A stretch of 15,893 bases of DNA from Baffinella frigidus (GCA_026770585.1 MU647709.1:50608-66500); one strand, 5' to 3'. Shown: positions 1 through 8,281, counted from the first letter of the stretch. Notes: generated from the letters alone by a model not told the origin. Translations and numbers: made by a program.

Positions 1-53
1 CAAACCCCAAACCCCAAACACGAAACACGAAACCCCCGAACCTAAACCCTAAA
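1..53. repeat. degenerate telomere-like repeat
   Basis: CAAACCC/CGAAACC-type heptamers, none of them in a perfect CCCTAAA run. The C-rich strand is at the left edge, which is the orientation of a chromosome end, but the degeneracy argues for interstitial sequence. Confidence 0.7.
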
Positions 54-126
54 CGCGACAGCAGGAGGAGCACGTAGATGCGGAGCATAAGGAGATGCCC
101 GCCCACTGAGTCCTGCACCCCACACC

Positions 127-222
127 TACAGCGGCACCTCGCTCATAAAAAACCTGCGTCCCCCTAGGACCCTACAGTAGGCCTATGCCTAGGGCCCTAC
201 GGTGGTCCTTGGGGGGGCTCCA
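127..222 (+). mobile_element. family A foldback, truncated and diverged
   Basis: The left arm (TACAGCGGCACCTCGCTCAT) and the core CCTAGGACCCTACAGTAGG are present; the right arm is replaced by unrelated sequence. Confidence 0.6.
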
Positions 223-420
223 TGCCCGCGTACTGAGCCAAAAGCCCATCCACCAAGCCCATCCGGCTTACATGTAGCGCCCACTCCGCCTTAGCGCCCA
301 CTGAGCCGGAGTGCGGTGCACATCCGTTAACGTTTGGAGTACATGCAAAACAACGCCCATGCTGATGGAGGAGGCGACGCATGAGGAGATGCCCGCCCCC
401 TGAGCCCTGCACCCCAAACC

Positions 421-542
421 TACAGGGGTACCTCGCTCATAAGAAACCGCCCCCCCCTAGGACCCTACAGTAGGACCATGCCTAGGGCCCTGCGGTGGTC
501 CTAGGGGGGGTGCGGTTTCTTATGATCGAGGTACCCCTGTAC
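421..542. mobile_element. family A foldback element (MITE-like)
   Basis: The ends are TACAGGGGTACCTCGCTCAT and GAGGTACCCCTGTA, with CATAAGAAACCGC on one side and GCGGTTTCTTATG on the other. The core is CCTAGGACCCTACAGTAGG. About 120 bp, almost wholly palindromic, TA at both edges and no coding capacity. Confidence 0.8.
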
Positions 543-651
543 TGTAGCTCTGCCTGAGTTATTGTGGTCTCCTCAGAACAAGGGGGGGGGGTCGTCAACG
601 GTTGGAGTAAAACAACATCACACAACCCGACTCTGGCCGAGCTAGGTCCTG

Positions 652-804
652 TACAGGGGTACCTCGCTCATAAGAACCCCCCCCCCCCCCTAGGACCACC
701 GTAGGGCCCTCGGGATAGCCCTACCCCCTAGGACCACCGTAGGGTCCTAGACAACCGTAGGGTCCTAGGGGGGCGTGATTTCTTATGCGCGAGGTACCCC
801 TTTA
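652..804. mobile_element. family A foldback element
   Basis: Family A arms with a longer core containing three repeats of CCGTAGGGTCCTAG-like sequence; the right end is slightly altered (CCCCTTTA). Confidence 0.75.
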
Positions 805-876
805 CATGTAGGGTACTCTCCGATAGGCTATGCATGCGTAGGTCGAGGAGATGCCCGCGCACTGAGCTTCTAGCTT

Positions 877-998
877 TACAGGGGTACCTCGTTCATAAGA
901 AACCGCCGCCTCCTAGGACCCTACAGTAGGGCTATGCGCAGGGCCCTATGGTGGTGCTATGGGAGGGGGCGCTTTCTTATGAGCGAGGTACCCCTGTA
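877..998. mobile_element. family A foldback element
   Basis: Both arms are complete, with TACAGGGG at the left and CCCCTGTA at the right, flanked by TA. Confidence 0.8.
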
Positions 999-1113
999 AC
1001 GCAATAACTCACGCTGAGCTCAGCCTGAGTGAATCTACAACGCATTAACTCAGGCTGAGGCTCAGACTGAGTGAATCTACCGCTGTATGAGTTCATCTCA
1101 GCTCAGCCTGAGT
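999..1113. repeat. three diverged tandem repeats of about 46 bp
   Basis: Each unit carries a CTCAGCCTGAGTGAATCTA-like end (GCTCAGCCTGAGTGAATCTA twice, GCTCAGACTGAGTGAATCTA once) with its own small palindromes. Confidence 0.65.
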
Positions 1114-1171
1114 GAATCTAGTCTGCGGAGATGCCCACCCACTGAGCCGCGTGCACGGTCCTCTACAGGGG

Positions 1172-1293
1172 TACAGGGGTACCTCGCTCATCAGACACCG
1201 CGCCCCCCCCTAGGACCGCCATAGGGTCCTAGGGATAGCCCTACTGAAGGGCCCCAGGGGGTGGGAGTTTCTTATGAGCGAGGTACCCCTGTA
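1172..1293. mobile_element. family A foldback element
   Basis: The full element directly abuts the next family A copy, sharing the TA/TACAGGGG boundary at 1292. Confidence 0.78.
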
Positions 1294-1422
1294 CAGGGGA
1301 ACCTCGCTCATAAGAAACCGCAACCCCCTAGGACCCTACATGTACAGTAGGCCCATGCCTGGCTAGGGCCCTGTGGTGGTCCTAGAGGGGGGGCGGTTTC
1401 TTCTGAGCGAGGTAGCCCTGTA
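1292..1422. mobile_element. family A foldback element
   Basis: Second member of the head-to-tail pair, with small insertions in the core (ACATGTACAG, CCTGGCTAGG). Confidence 0.76.
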
Positions 1423-1513
1423 TTGAATGGTCAAACACGGCTTGATGTGCTGAGCCAGGAGGGCATGGCAGGAGATGATAGGAAATGACAGGAGCATAAG
1501 ACCTGCGTAGAGA

Positions 1514-1619
1514 CGGTCCCTTAAGTGACCAACGGGCGAATAATCGCCCGTGGAAGCCCTAGGCAGGTCCTAGGGCCCTACTGTAGGGCGTATCAGCCTA
1601 CTGGCTACTTAAGGGATAC
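1514..1619. mobile_element. family B foldback element
   Basis: The ends are TCCCTTAAGTGACC and GGCTACTTAAGGGATA. The interior has AACGGGCGAATAATCGCCCG and GGTCCTAGGGCCCTACTGTAGG, the mirror image of the 3822-3927 copy. Confidence 0.72.
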
Positions 1620-1644
1620 TTCTTAGCGAGTAACCACATCACTG

Positions 1645-1765
1645 TACAGGGGTACCTCGCTCATAAGAAACAGCCCCCCCCCTAGGACCACCATAGGGCC
1701 CTAGGCATAGGCCTACTGTAGGGTCCTAGGGGAAGGCGGTTTCTTGTGAGCGAGGTACCCCTGTA
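1645..1765. mobile_element. family A foldback element
   Basis: Complete arms with TA flanks. The right arm reads GTGAGCGAGGTACCCCTGTA. Confidence 0.8.
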
Positions 1766-1857
1766 CTCTAGATGTACGGACCCAGGGCGGTGTGTGTCCA
1801 TACTCGCGAGTAACTCCTGTACTCACTTCTTGCTCTACACTCGCCGTGACTACGACC

Positions 1858-2018
1858 GTCCTCTCATCTCTCCTCTCTCCTCTCTCCTCTCACCCCTCAC
1901 CCCTCTCTCCTCTCTCCTCTCGCCTCTCTCCCCTCGCCTCTCTCCTCTCGCCGCTCGCTTCTCTCCTCTCGCCTCTCTCCTCTCGCCTCTCTCCTCTCTC
2001 ATCCCTCCTCTCTCATCG
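1858..2018. repeat. polypyrimidine (CTCTC/CGCCT) minisatellite
   Basis: About 160 bases of almost pure C/T with TCTCCTCTCGCC-like units. It produces overlapping open frames of low-complexity protein on both strands that are not genes. Confidence 0.85.
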
Positions 2019-2103
2019 ATTACATTCACCACCTCCCTGCTCACCAGTCCGTTCCTTGCCACCCCGGTAGATCACACCTGCGACAGGGTTTAGGGTTCAA
2101 AGG

Positions 2104-2202
2104 TTATCCCTCAAGTGGCGAGGCGGTCAAAATTGAACGCCAAGAGGCAGGTCCTAGGGCCCTGCGGTAGGGCGCATGCGCCTACTCGCCACTTAAGGGA
2201 TA
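2104..2202. mobile_element. family B foldback element, diverged
   Basis: TTATCCCTCAAGTGGCGA at the left and TCGCCACTTAAGGGATA at the right, with core GGTCCTAGGGCCCTGCGG. It is flanked by telomere-like GGGTTTAGGG at 2086-2095 and by GGGTTT-rich sequence at 2210-2250. Confidence 0.68.
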
Positions 2203-2277
2203 GGTCGGAGGTTGGGTTTTACGGTTTAGAGGTTGGGTTTCAGGGTTTATGGGGGTTGCATCAGCGCGGGATTCAAT

Positions 2278-2478
2278 TAGAGCGTTTGCGGTAATTGTTG
2301 TCCGTTTTGAACGTGCGATTTCCCGGTTCTACGGATTTTTAAAATGTTGTAAAGGTCGTTGAATGTTTTAAATGGACACTTCTCTGGTACAAATGAATCG
2401 GGGGGGGGGGCAAATGAAAACCGGAAAACCGGAAAATCGCACGTTCAAAACGGACAACAATTACCGCAAACGCTCTAC
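2278..2478. mobile_element. family H long foldback
   Basis: Arms of about 50 bp (TAGAGCGTTTGCGGTAATTG at the left, its complement CAATTACCGCAAACGCTCTA at the right) enclose about 100 bp including a G11 run at 2400-2410. It is bounded by TA and has no coding capacity. Confidence 0.72.
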
Positions 2479-2702
2479 AGCCCTGGGCTACCAAGGGAAT
2501 GTCGAGTACGGTAGTTCGCTGACAAGAACCCCCCCCCAGGACCACCCTAGGCCTCTAGGGACCATTCCTGTTTTTTTCGTGCGTAACCACCACCTTGAAA
2601 AAACCTTCCTGAAAGTACCGACGGTAAAACACCCTCTCGTTTAAAACGTGGACCGGTTCGTGTCCGGGCGCGGGGTGCGGCAATCCACGCCAGGCTCTTG
2701 GG

Positions 2703-2823
2703 TACAGGGGTACCTCGCTGATATGAAACTGCCCCACCCTAGGACCCTACAGTAGGCCTATGCCTAGGGTCATAGGGTGGTCCTAGGGGGGTGGGCGTTT
2801 CTTATGAGCGAGGTACCCCTGTA
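2703..2823. mobile_element. family A foldback element
   Basis: Complete element with TA at both ends. A GGGCGCGGGGTGCGGCAA flank precedes both this copy and the next one. Confidence 0.78.
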
Positions 2824-2898
2824 GGGTATTCCAGGTGCGGTCTTGGAGCCATTGGTGCGTTCGTGACCGGGCGCGGGGTGCGGCAACATTCTCGAGTG

Positions 2899-3019
2899 GA
2901 CAGGGGTACCTCGCGCATAAGAAACAATCCCCACTCTAGGACCACCGTAGGGCCCTAGGAATAGGCCTACTGTAGGGTCATAGGGGGTGGCGCTTTCTTA
3001 TGAGCGAGGTGCCCCTGTA
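2899..3019. mobile_element. family A foldback element
   Basis: The left edge is slightly altered (GGACAGGGGTACC) and the right edge intact (CCCCTGTA). Confidence 0.74.
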
Positions 3020-3497
3020 TGGTTGTCCTGGAGAGTGGAACCCCCTGACACAAATCTGGGGCACCGAAATAAGGCAAAAGCACATGACGGGAGTCGACTG
3101 AGGAAAGCAGTTGAGTACTACTTTAGACGTGACCGGGAGCAATCATAAGTTGACACAGGGGGGGGATGCACAGGATCCTGTACATTCTGCCAAAAGTTGA
3201 CTCAAGCCTACTGATGAGTTGACTCCACCTCAGGTCTAGCGTAGAACCAGGATGGTTCCTGGTACTGACCTTGCCCGGACTAGCCAACCCCCTGGTACAA
3301 ACCCTGCCCGGTTCAGTCAACCGCATCGCGCAGGGGACACAGCGGGCTACGAAGGGATTTCGTGAACAACTCAGCGGTTAATCCATGGGAACCTACGATA
3401 GGCAATGCGTAGGAACGTAGGGGTGTTCCTCCGGATGTCCTAACCGGTTCTATGTGGCTCGACCATGGAAAATCCCTTGACAGGCTGCTGTGTGGGA
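3020..3497. other. no gene recognised
   Basis: Short frames only (longest 67 codons). Weak repeats of GTTGACT-like words are present, plus a degenerate family C fragment at about 3340-3460 (GCGGGCTACGAAGGG, then AACCTACGATAGGCAATGCG). Confidence 0.5.
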
Positions 3498-3560
3498 GTG
3501 TAGGAGTGTGAGGGACGAACTCCTGTGTGGCACAGGAGTTCGTCCCTCACACTCCTACAC
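3498..3560. repeat. perfect 30-bp-arm hairpin with 3-base loop
   Basis: The left arm 3498-3527 (starting GTGTAGGAGTGTGAGG) is the exact complement of 3531-3560, and the loop is TGG. Related arms (GTCCCTCACACTCCTACA) recur at 3602-3650. Confidence 0.85.
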
Positions 3561-3771
3561 TACGAACTCCACTGTGGGTAATCCCGTAGCAAGGACGAAG
3601 TCGTCCCTCACACTCCTACACTCCTACAGTGGGAGTGTGAGGGACGAATACTAGCTCTGCCTCAGTCGGCTCAACAGACTATTCCCATCTTGACATGCTG
3701 GGTGTTGGGTACAAATTCGTCAAATTTGGCGTGAAAAAGGGCCCGGGCTCACCAAAATGGTTAGACCCAGT

Positions 3772-3821
3772 CAGACAGAGACAGCACTGATGCAGAGCTA
3801 CCACCAGCAACCCGCTGCAGC
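3772..3821 (+). repeat. repeat arm flanking family B insertion (filled site, left)
   Basis: GAGCTACCACCAGCAACCCG is shared with 4148-4206. An inverted fragment (GCGGGTTGCTGGTGGTAG) is at 4349-4366. Confidence 0.7.
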
Positions 3822-3927
3822 TTATCCCTTAAGTGACCAGTAGGCTCATATGCCCTACCGTAGGGCCCTAGGACCTGCCTAGGGCTTCCACGGGCGATTA
3901 TTCACCCGTTGGTCACTTAAGGGATAA
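3822..3927. mobile_element. family B foldback element, inserted in a repeat
   Basis: TTATCCCTTAAGTGACC and GGTCACTTAAGGGATAA form nearly perfect ends. The flanks GCAGCTTA and TAACTGGGTGGGGT match the uninterrupted GCAGCTTATAACCGGGTGGG at about 4196-4215, so this is a filled site with a paralogous empty site. Confidence 0.78.
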
Positions 3928-4147
3928 CTGGGTGGGGTACTATAGAAAAGGAGCCCGGGCTCTCCAAAATGGTGAGACCCAATCTCATCTCGGAACATAC
4001 CAGACTCTGTCAACATGAAAAGGAGTAAGATAGCATCATCGTGTGCCTGAAACAGAAAATACGCCCTTATCTTCAGAATATACACCCTTATCTTCGTCGT
4101 CGGAAGCCTGAGATCGCGGGACAGAATCTGGCTTGTTCCGAAAACAA

Positions 4148-4230
4148 ATCAGACGGAGACAGCGGTGACGCAGAGCTACCACCAGCAACCCGCTGCAGCT
4201 TATAACCGGGTGGGGTTCTGTAGTAAATTT
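4148..4230 (+). repeat. paralogous empty site for family B
   Basis: Same sequence as both flanks of the 3822-3927 element without the element: GCAGCTTATAACCGGGTGGG. Confidence 0.72.
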
Positions 4231-4870
4231 CAGCTAAACCGGACATATCTGTCCGTATCTCCCAGGCCTATAGGGTCTCCCACCGCAGGGTCCTACGAAT
4301 AAATCAAAAAAATCATTCCCGGATTCTTGAAAGGATCCGGTAAAAGCTGCTGCGGGTTGCTGGTGGTAGGCAGCCGACTTCTGAGGGCGGGCGGCAGGAG
4401 AGGGTGAGTTGGACACGCAGGGCTCTTCGGTGGGGTATTCCAGGCCCGTATTTGGAGCCATTGGCCCGTTCTTGGAGCCGTTTGCTACTGAAAATTGACT
4501 TTGGCATACCGTTTCCCCTTACAAATTGACTTTTGAATACCCCCCCCCAAGAGCCCTCCGTGGGGACGCGTACCGGACCACACGAGGCTATCCATGCGAA
4601 CATAATAAAAGGACATTTTAAAATTTGTGGGGAAATGATCACGTTTCCGTACGGATGTCCGTATGGAAACGTGATCAAATGCTGACTTTTGGCGTGTTTC
4701 CTGGGCAATAATCCAATAATCAACTTATGAATCTGTTCGCATGGATAGCCTCGAGTGGGAGACCGCCAGCCGCGGAAATAACCCAGGAGAATCATGCAAA
4801 AAGTCAACGCCAGCGAACCACTTGGATGGGACGCGACTCCGTACAAAATTTACAATGGAAAAAAAATTAG
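4231..4870. other. no supported gene; hairpin and inverted repeat fragments
   Basis: A 177-codon minus frame (4313-4846) is the longest here, but it runs through the inverted repeat near 4340-4366 and the hairpin at 4637-4676 and matches no family I know. TTGGAGCCATTGG at 4454-4466 echoes 2845-2857. Confidence 0.45.
4637..4676. repeat. short near-perfect hairpin
   Basis: GATCACGTTTCCGTACGGA pairs with TCCGTATGGAAACGTGATC across a two-base TG loop, with one mismatch. Confidence 0.8.
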
Positions 4871-4983
4871 GACTTTAAAAGTCCTGGATTTGCTTTCGAA
4901 ATAGGTCTAGCGCTGGTAAGTCCCTCTCCAGCGAGGGACTTAAGTGGGTCGCTGGCGTTAGCTTTTGGCATTAGGAAGCATCC
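4871..4983 (+). repeat. dispersed repeat K, diverged copy
   Basis: GACTTTAAAAGTCCTGGATT then TTCGAAATAGGTCTAGCGCT. It lacks an internal duplication found in the copies at 5165-5302 and 10327-10464. Confidence 0.7.
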
Positions 4984-5132
4984 TATCTCAGAAAAGGAGT
5001 TCTAAAACTCATTTTCGCAAGTCAACTTCCCTTCAAATATGTCAACTTAAGCGTAGAGAAAACAATAAGTTGACATATTTGAAGGGGAATTGACTTAAGA
5101 AAACGAGTTTGAGAACTCCTTTTCTGAGATAA
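4984..5132. mobile_element. family F foldback element
   Basis: Arms of about 60 bp: TATCTCAGAAAAGGAGTTCT at the left and AGAACTCCTTTTCTGAGATA at the right, with AATATGTCAACTTA and TAAGTTGACATATT inside. Confidence 0.8.
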
Positions 5133-5340
5133 GTCCCTTGGGGACAGCTGGTGGACGGTATTCACGCAAATTGAAGGACTTTAAAAGCCCTGGATCTGCT
5201 TTCGAAATAGGTCTAGCGCTGGTAAGTCCCTCTCACTTAGTCCCTCTCCAGCGAGGGACTTAGGTGGGTCGCTGGCGTTAGCTTTTGGCATTAGGAAGCA
5301 TCCCGTGAGACACCTGGTGGACGGTATTCACGCATGGGTT
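5133..5340 (+). repeat. dispersed repeat K, copy identical to 10295-10502
   Basis: About 205 bases that by eye match the second copy base for base. It is bounded by the imperfect direct repeat CTGGTGGACGGTATTCACGCA (one G/C difference just upstream) at about 5149-5168 and 5314-5333. Confidence 0.8.
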
Positions 5341-5465
5341 ATTCGCGGCATCCCTTCGTAGCACGCTCTGTGGGCAATCCCGTAGCAAGCTCTGTGAGCT
5401 TGCTACTCTGTGAGCTTGCTACTGTGAGCTTGCTACGTAGCAAGCTCTGGGGGGCGAGGGACGAG

Positions 5466-5585
5466 TACCTTAAGTCAATTCCCCTACAAATTCGTTTACT
5501 TATTCTTTTCTCTACGCATAAGTTGACATAGTTGACGGGGAATTGACTTAAGAAAACGAGTTTGAGAACTCCTTTTCTGAGATAA
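5466..5585. mobile_element. family F foldback, left arm truncated
   Basis: The right arm is complete (GAACTCCTTTTCTGAGATAA). The left arm starts only at CTTAAGTCAATTCCCC. It is preceded by a small tandem array of GTGAGCTTGCTAC units at 5380-5445. Confidence 0.72.
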
Positions 5586-5689
5586 ATCCCTTGGGACACC
5601 TGGTGGACTGGTATTCACGCATAATATGAAATAATATATAATAATAACAATAACAGTTATTCGCGGCATCCCTTCGTAGCAAGCTCTCC

Positions 5690-5814
5690 ACGCCAGAGTG
5701 GAGGAGGGGGTTGATTTTTTTAAACCGTGTCAGGACACGGTTTTTGACTTTTAAAAACCACTGCCTTGAGGGGGGGGTGACTTTTGGCGACCCCTTCGAA
5801 GACTCTGGCGCGGC
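5690..5814 (-). repeat. repeat J, inverted copy
   Basis: This is the reverse complement of 7780-7902: GGAGGAGGGGGTTGATTTTT, then CTTTTGGCGACCCCTTC. It lies outside the gene, so repeat J is dispersed rather than only an intron part. Confidence 0.72.
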
Positions 5815-5846
5815 TGTGGGGTGAGGGACGGGTACCGGCAATAACC

Positions 5847-5994
5847 TTATCTCAGAAAAGGGATTCTAAAATTCGTTTTCTCAAGTCAATTCCCTACAAA
5901 TTCGTTAACTTATTCTTTTCTCTACGCACAAGTTGACATATTTGAAGGGGGATTGACTTGAAAAAACGAGTTTTAGAATCCCTTTTCTGAGATT
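5847..5994. mobile_element. family F foldback element
   Basis: TTATCTCAGAAAAGGGATTC at the left, GAATCCCTTTTCTGAGATT at the right. It differs from the 4984 copy in both arms at matching positions (GGGATTC against GGAGTTC). Confidence 0.8.
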
Positions 5995-6124
5995 CAACCC
6001 CCGGGATGCCCGAGTCTCTTTGGTCTCACAAAACTGTTGAGCCCGGGCTCTTTCCCGCTCAACGTTGGCGGTTGTGTACCGCACACCCAGCATGTCAGCA
6101 TCATGATAGTCGGTCAACCCGAGT

Positions 6125-6264
6125 TTATCCGGGGAAACCTATTTTTCTTTCATTTGATGGCAACGAAAATTACTACACAATTCGTTCTTATTAGTAATAT
6201 TAAAGCATTTGTGTAGTAATTTTCGTTGCCATCAAATGAAAGAAAAATAGGTTTCCCCGGATAA
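6125..6264. mobile_element. family D foldback element with very long arms
   Basis: TTATCCGGGGAAACCTATTT at the left is mirrored by AAATAGGTTTCCCCGGATAA at the right. The inner arms are GGCAACGAAAATTACTACAC and GTGTAGTAATTTTCGTTGCC. Arms total about 57 bp around an AT-rich core. Confidence 0.82.
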
Positions 6265-6289
6265 GAGTGAGGGACGGGTACCGGCGACC

Positions 6290-7150
6290 GCCCGGCGCGG
6301 AAATCACCCCCGGGAAGCAGCCCTTCGCCAGCTGGTGCACGTATTTTTGCTGTTGCCCCTGCGGCAGCGCCTGCCCGACCGCTGCTCAGGGGGTTGGAAC
6401 ACAGATGGTTAGGCTGCCGCTGGGCGCGGGGGGTTAGGGCGCAGCTGGGGGGTGGCGTCGTGCGGCAGGGCAAGATGGGGGGCGGCCCTTCTGTGGCGCG
6501 TTCGCAGCTGAGAGCTAGTGGTTGTCAAGGGTTGTGCTTCGAGGTGAAATTTAGGGAGCTATATCAGTTCTCCGTGCACAGGACCGAGAGATCTGCACCA
6601 CCGACAGGGTCGCGGGGCTATGCGATTGCAAGAGTCGAGGGGGCTCCGTGGGCGGAAGGGAAGATCGGTGCCAGCCGCCCAACGAAGAAGCAGCCTGAGG
6701 CTGCTTGTCTGGCCGGCCGCGATGCAAGCTTCAGGAGTTTTCAACACGGTGTTTTCAACACCGTGGGCGCAGCAAGTAGGATGACGAAAGGGCAGCCGGC
6801 CGCACCTATACACTGCTTCATCGTGCCCCCGCTCTCGCTCCCCGCCTTGCAGAACGTGAGCATGTGATTGTTGATCCACTGTTTTGAAGCATACTGGGAT
6901 CCGTAGGGGTTCGTTTCAAAGTCGCCGTCGTACTGCCCCCCCAGCTGCAGGAGCATCATTGCCCCCGCGAACATCCCCGAGGGAAGGAGGAACACCAAGC
7001 GTCAGGGCCGCCCAGCCCGAGGGGTCCCGACTTAGAAAAATGACTTTGCAAAGTGAACCTTGAAAAGTGAACTTTAGAAAAGTGGCCGAGTTCAGGAGTT
7101 TGACCCGAGTTTGTGGCATTTCGAAAATAACGGAATCTTGGCGATCGCCA
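6290..7150. other. GC-rich, mostly unique sequence upstream of the PDZ gene
   Basis: No foldback element is visible here, in contrast to the flanks. Long open frames exist on both strands (for example 6394-6867 plus), but GC-rich DNA gives these by chance and none matches a family I know. Besides the possible minus-strand exon it contains short palindromes (6694-6711, 6736-6765) and an AT-richer stretch at 7030-7085 with repeated AAAGTGAAC-like words. It presumably includes the promoter and 5' UTR of the PDZ gene, but no TATA box or other clear signal is seen. Confidence 0.4.
6741..6998 (-). CDS. possible minus-strand exon of an unknown protein
   Basis: The minus frame is open over 85 codons, and its middle part reads like real protein: LGGQYDGDFETNPYG followed by SQYASKQWINNHMLTFCK, with mixed composition and no repeat character. 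A possible acceptor (CTCCTGCAG) lies at 6945-6953 on the minus strand and a possible donor (TAG|GTGCGG) at 6804-6806, which would give an exon of about 139 nt at 6806-6944. Both ends look like non-coding readthrough. I do not recognise the family. The region is GC-rich and free of foldback elements, which fits a gene remnant or an exon of a neighbouring gene running leftward. Overlapping plus-strand reading (6394-6867) looks less protein-like. This is a low-confidence call based only on composition. Confidence 0.3.
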   Translation of the reverse strand: MVFLLPSGMFAGAMMLLQLGGQYDGDFETNPYGSQYASKQWINNHMLTFCKAGSESGGTMKQCIGAAGCPFVILLAAPTVLKTPC

Positions 7151-7157
7151 CGCGATA

Positions 7158-7598
7158 ATGGCCACGATGCAGGTGCCGGAGGATGAGGAGGCTAGCGTGA
7201 GCAGCTGCGGGGGCTGCGACAGGCTGGTGCAGGACTGGGCAGCGTCGTGCACCGAAAACGTTCCCCCGCCCCACAACAGCCAAATTTTAAGCAGCATCCA
7301 CGAGAAGCACCCCTTCTACCGCACCAACGGCATGTCCTTCGCCGAGGAGCTCACGATCCTTCCGCCCTTCTCCGCGCGAGACGCGATGCTGCCGGAACGC
7401 ACGCGCGATTCCGACGGCAAGTGCGTTGCGCGGATCAACACCTACGCGGCTAGAACAGCTTCCCTGGCCTCCTCCGATCCGAGCCCCCTGCTCGCACAAT
7501 CCTTTCAGCATGGGGAAACGGGGACGCGGGCGCTGCATAAGCCCCCCGCAGACGTCGCCGACAAGCTCCGGCGCATGAAGGACATGCTGCGTCAGGAG
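7158..7598 (+). CDS. PDZ-domain protein gene, exon a (N-terminal part)
   Basis: This is an open, GC-rich exon of 147 codons, the N-terminal part of the PDZ protein completed by the exons downstream. I chose the ATG at 7158 because A at -3 and G at +4 give a favourable start context and the frame is closed upstream. A splice acceptor at 7170-7172 (GATGCAG) would be an alternative first boundary. The exon ends CAGGAG|GTAAGC, a near-consensus donor, in phase 0; reading on meets a stop six codons later. The protein is mostly hydrophilic, with a CGGC motif near residues 17-20, a proline-rich stretch, and a charged, probably helical end (DKLRRMKDMLRQE). No signal peptide, membrane segment or known domain is visible in this part. 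A 20-nt piece of it (7454-7474) recurs in the next intron at 8069-8089. That it is coding is fairly well supported; its function is not known. Confidence 0.62.
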
Positions 7599-7909
7599 GT
7601 AAGCCCCGACTCTTGACACTCCGCCACAGGTACGCCATAACCCCTACTGGAAAGTTGAAACCCCCGTAATTCAAATCCGAGGTGCCTGATCAGGCGCCAA
7701 GTGGCTCCAATTCCCGCGCTCTATGGAGCCCTAACACTACGCTAGTGGTCAACCCTAACCCCGAACACTCCGCTACCCACGCCAGAGTCTTAGAAGGGGT
7801 CGCCAAAAGTCGATTCCCCTTCAAGCAAGGCAGTGGGTTTCAAAAGTCCACCACCGCGTCTTGACGCGGTTCAAAAAAATCAACCCCCTCCTCCACTCCG
7901 CTACGCGTC

Positions 7910-7957
7910 CGTGAGACGCAGCAGGTCAAAAGGGGGCGTGGCTGCCGGAGAACGAAG
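7910..7957 (+). pseudogene. exon b shadow 1
   Basis: This is a copy of exon b (GAGACGCAGCAGGTC, then GGGGGCGTGGCTGCCGG, then GAGAACGAAGCG). One extra A shifts the frame, and the acceptor AG has become CG (CTACGCGTCCGTGAG). It is preceded by the same repeat J that precedes the intact exon. Confidence 0.7.
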
Positions 7958-8068
7958 CGTCTTCGAATTCCCCTTCAAGGCAGTGGGTTTCAAAAGTCAA
8001 CCACCGCGTCTTGAAGCGGTGCAAAAAAATCAACCCCCTCCTCCACTCTCGCGTGGTAACGGAGTGTT

Positions 8069-8089
8069 AACAGCTTCCCTGGCCTCCTG
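8069..8089 (+). pseudogene. exon a fragment inside intron 1
   Basis: About 20 bases (AACAGCTTCCCTGGCCTCCT) match exon a at 7454-7474, where they encode TASLAS. The fragment sits between repeat J and exon b shadow 2. Confidence 0.6.
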
Positions 8090-8133
8090 CGGGTTGACCG
8101 ATTGGTCAACCCTCACACTGAACACTCCGCTTC

Positions 8134-8205
8134 AGGTCCGGGAGTCGCAGCAGGTCCAGACTCAAGGGGGCGTGGCTGCCGGAGAACGAAGCGGAACATG
8201 TGGAA
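8134..8205 (+). pseudogene. exon b shadow 2
   Basis: This copy of exon b keeps an acceptor (CCGCTTCAG|GTCCGGG) but has a short insertion after GCAGCAGGTC that shifts the frame. It runs to GGAACATGTGGAAC, where the intact exon reads GGAGCACGTGGAAC. It lacks the donor found after the intact exon. Confidence 0.68.
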
Positions 8206-8281
8206 CAGTGGTTTTCAAAAGTTAGTTACTGCGTCCTGACGCGGTTTAAAAAAATCAAACTCCTCGTGCACTCCGGTTCAG

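Larger units (their letters stand above)
91..1146. repeat. four spaced copies of GGAGATGCCCGCCCACTGAG
   Basis: Copies of this 20-nt word are at 91-110, 385-404, 847-866 and 1127-1146, each 16 to 31 bases upstream of a family A element. The shared flank implies that flank and element were duplicated together. Confidence 0.65.
7780..8275 (+). repeat. tandem triplication of repeat J plus exon b
   Basis: The block AGTGGGTTTCAAAAGTC, then CGCGTCTTGACGCGGTTC, then AAAAATCAACCCCCTCCTCC appears at 7830-7902, 7980-8049 and (diverged) 8210-8275. Each is followed by a copy of exon b, the third being the intact one. It supplies the pyrimidine tract of the functional acceptor. Confidence 0.72.

Noticed and set aside
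1-53. True chromosome end at the left edge
   Set aside because: The orientation is right but there is no perfect CCCTAAA run, and similar degenerate runs occur inside introns.
421-1765. CRISPR array made of palindromic repeats
   Set aside because: The units are about 120-bp foldbacks with irregular spacing and TA borders, in eukaryotic sequence with no cas genes.
1746-2093. Overlapping serine/leucine/proline-rich frames
   Set aside because: They are made of a family A arm followed by the polypyrimidine tract.
4313-4846. 177-codon minus-strand open frame
   Set aside because: It runs through an inverted repeat fragment and a perfect-type hairpin, has no recognisable domain, and its pieces match dispersed repeats.
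6394-6867. 157-codon plus-strand open frame
   Set aside because: GC-rich composition makes stops rare on both strands; residue order is unlike a folded protein and it overlaps the more convincing minus-strand segment.
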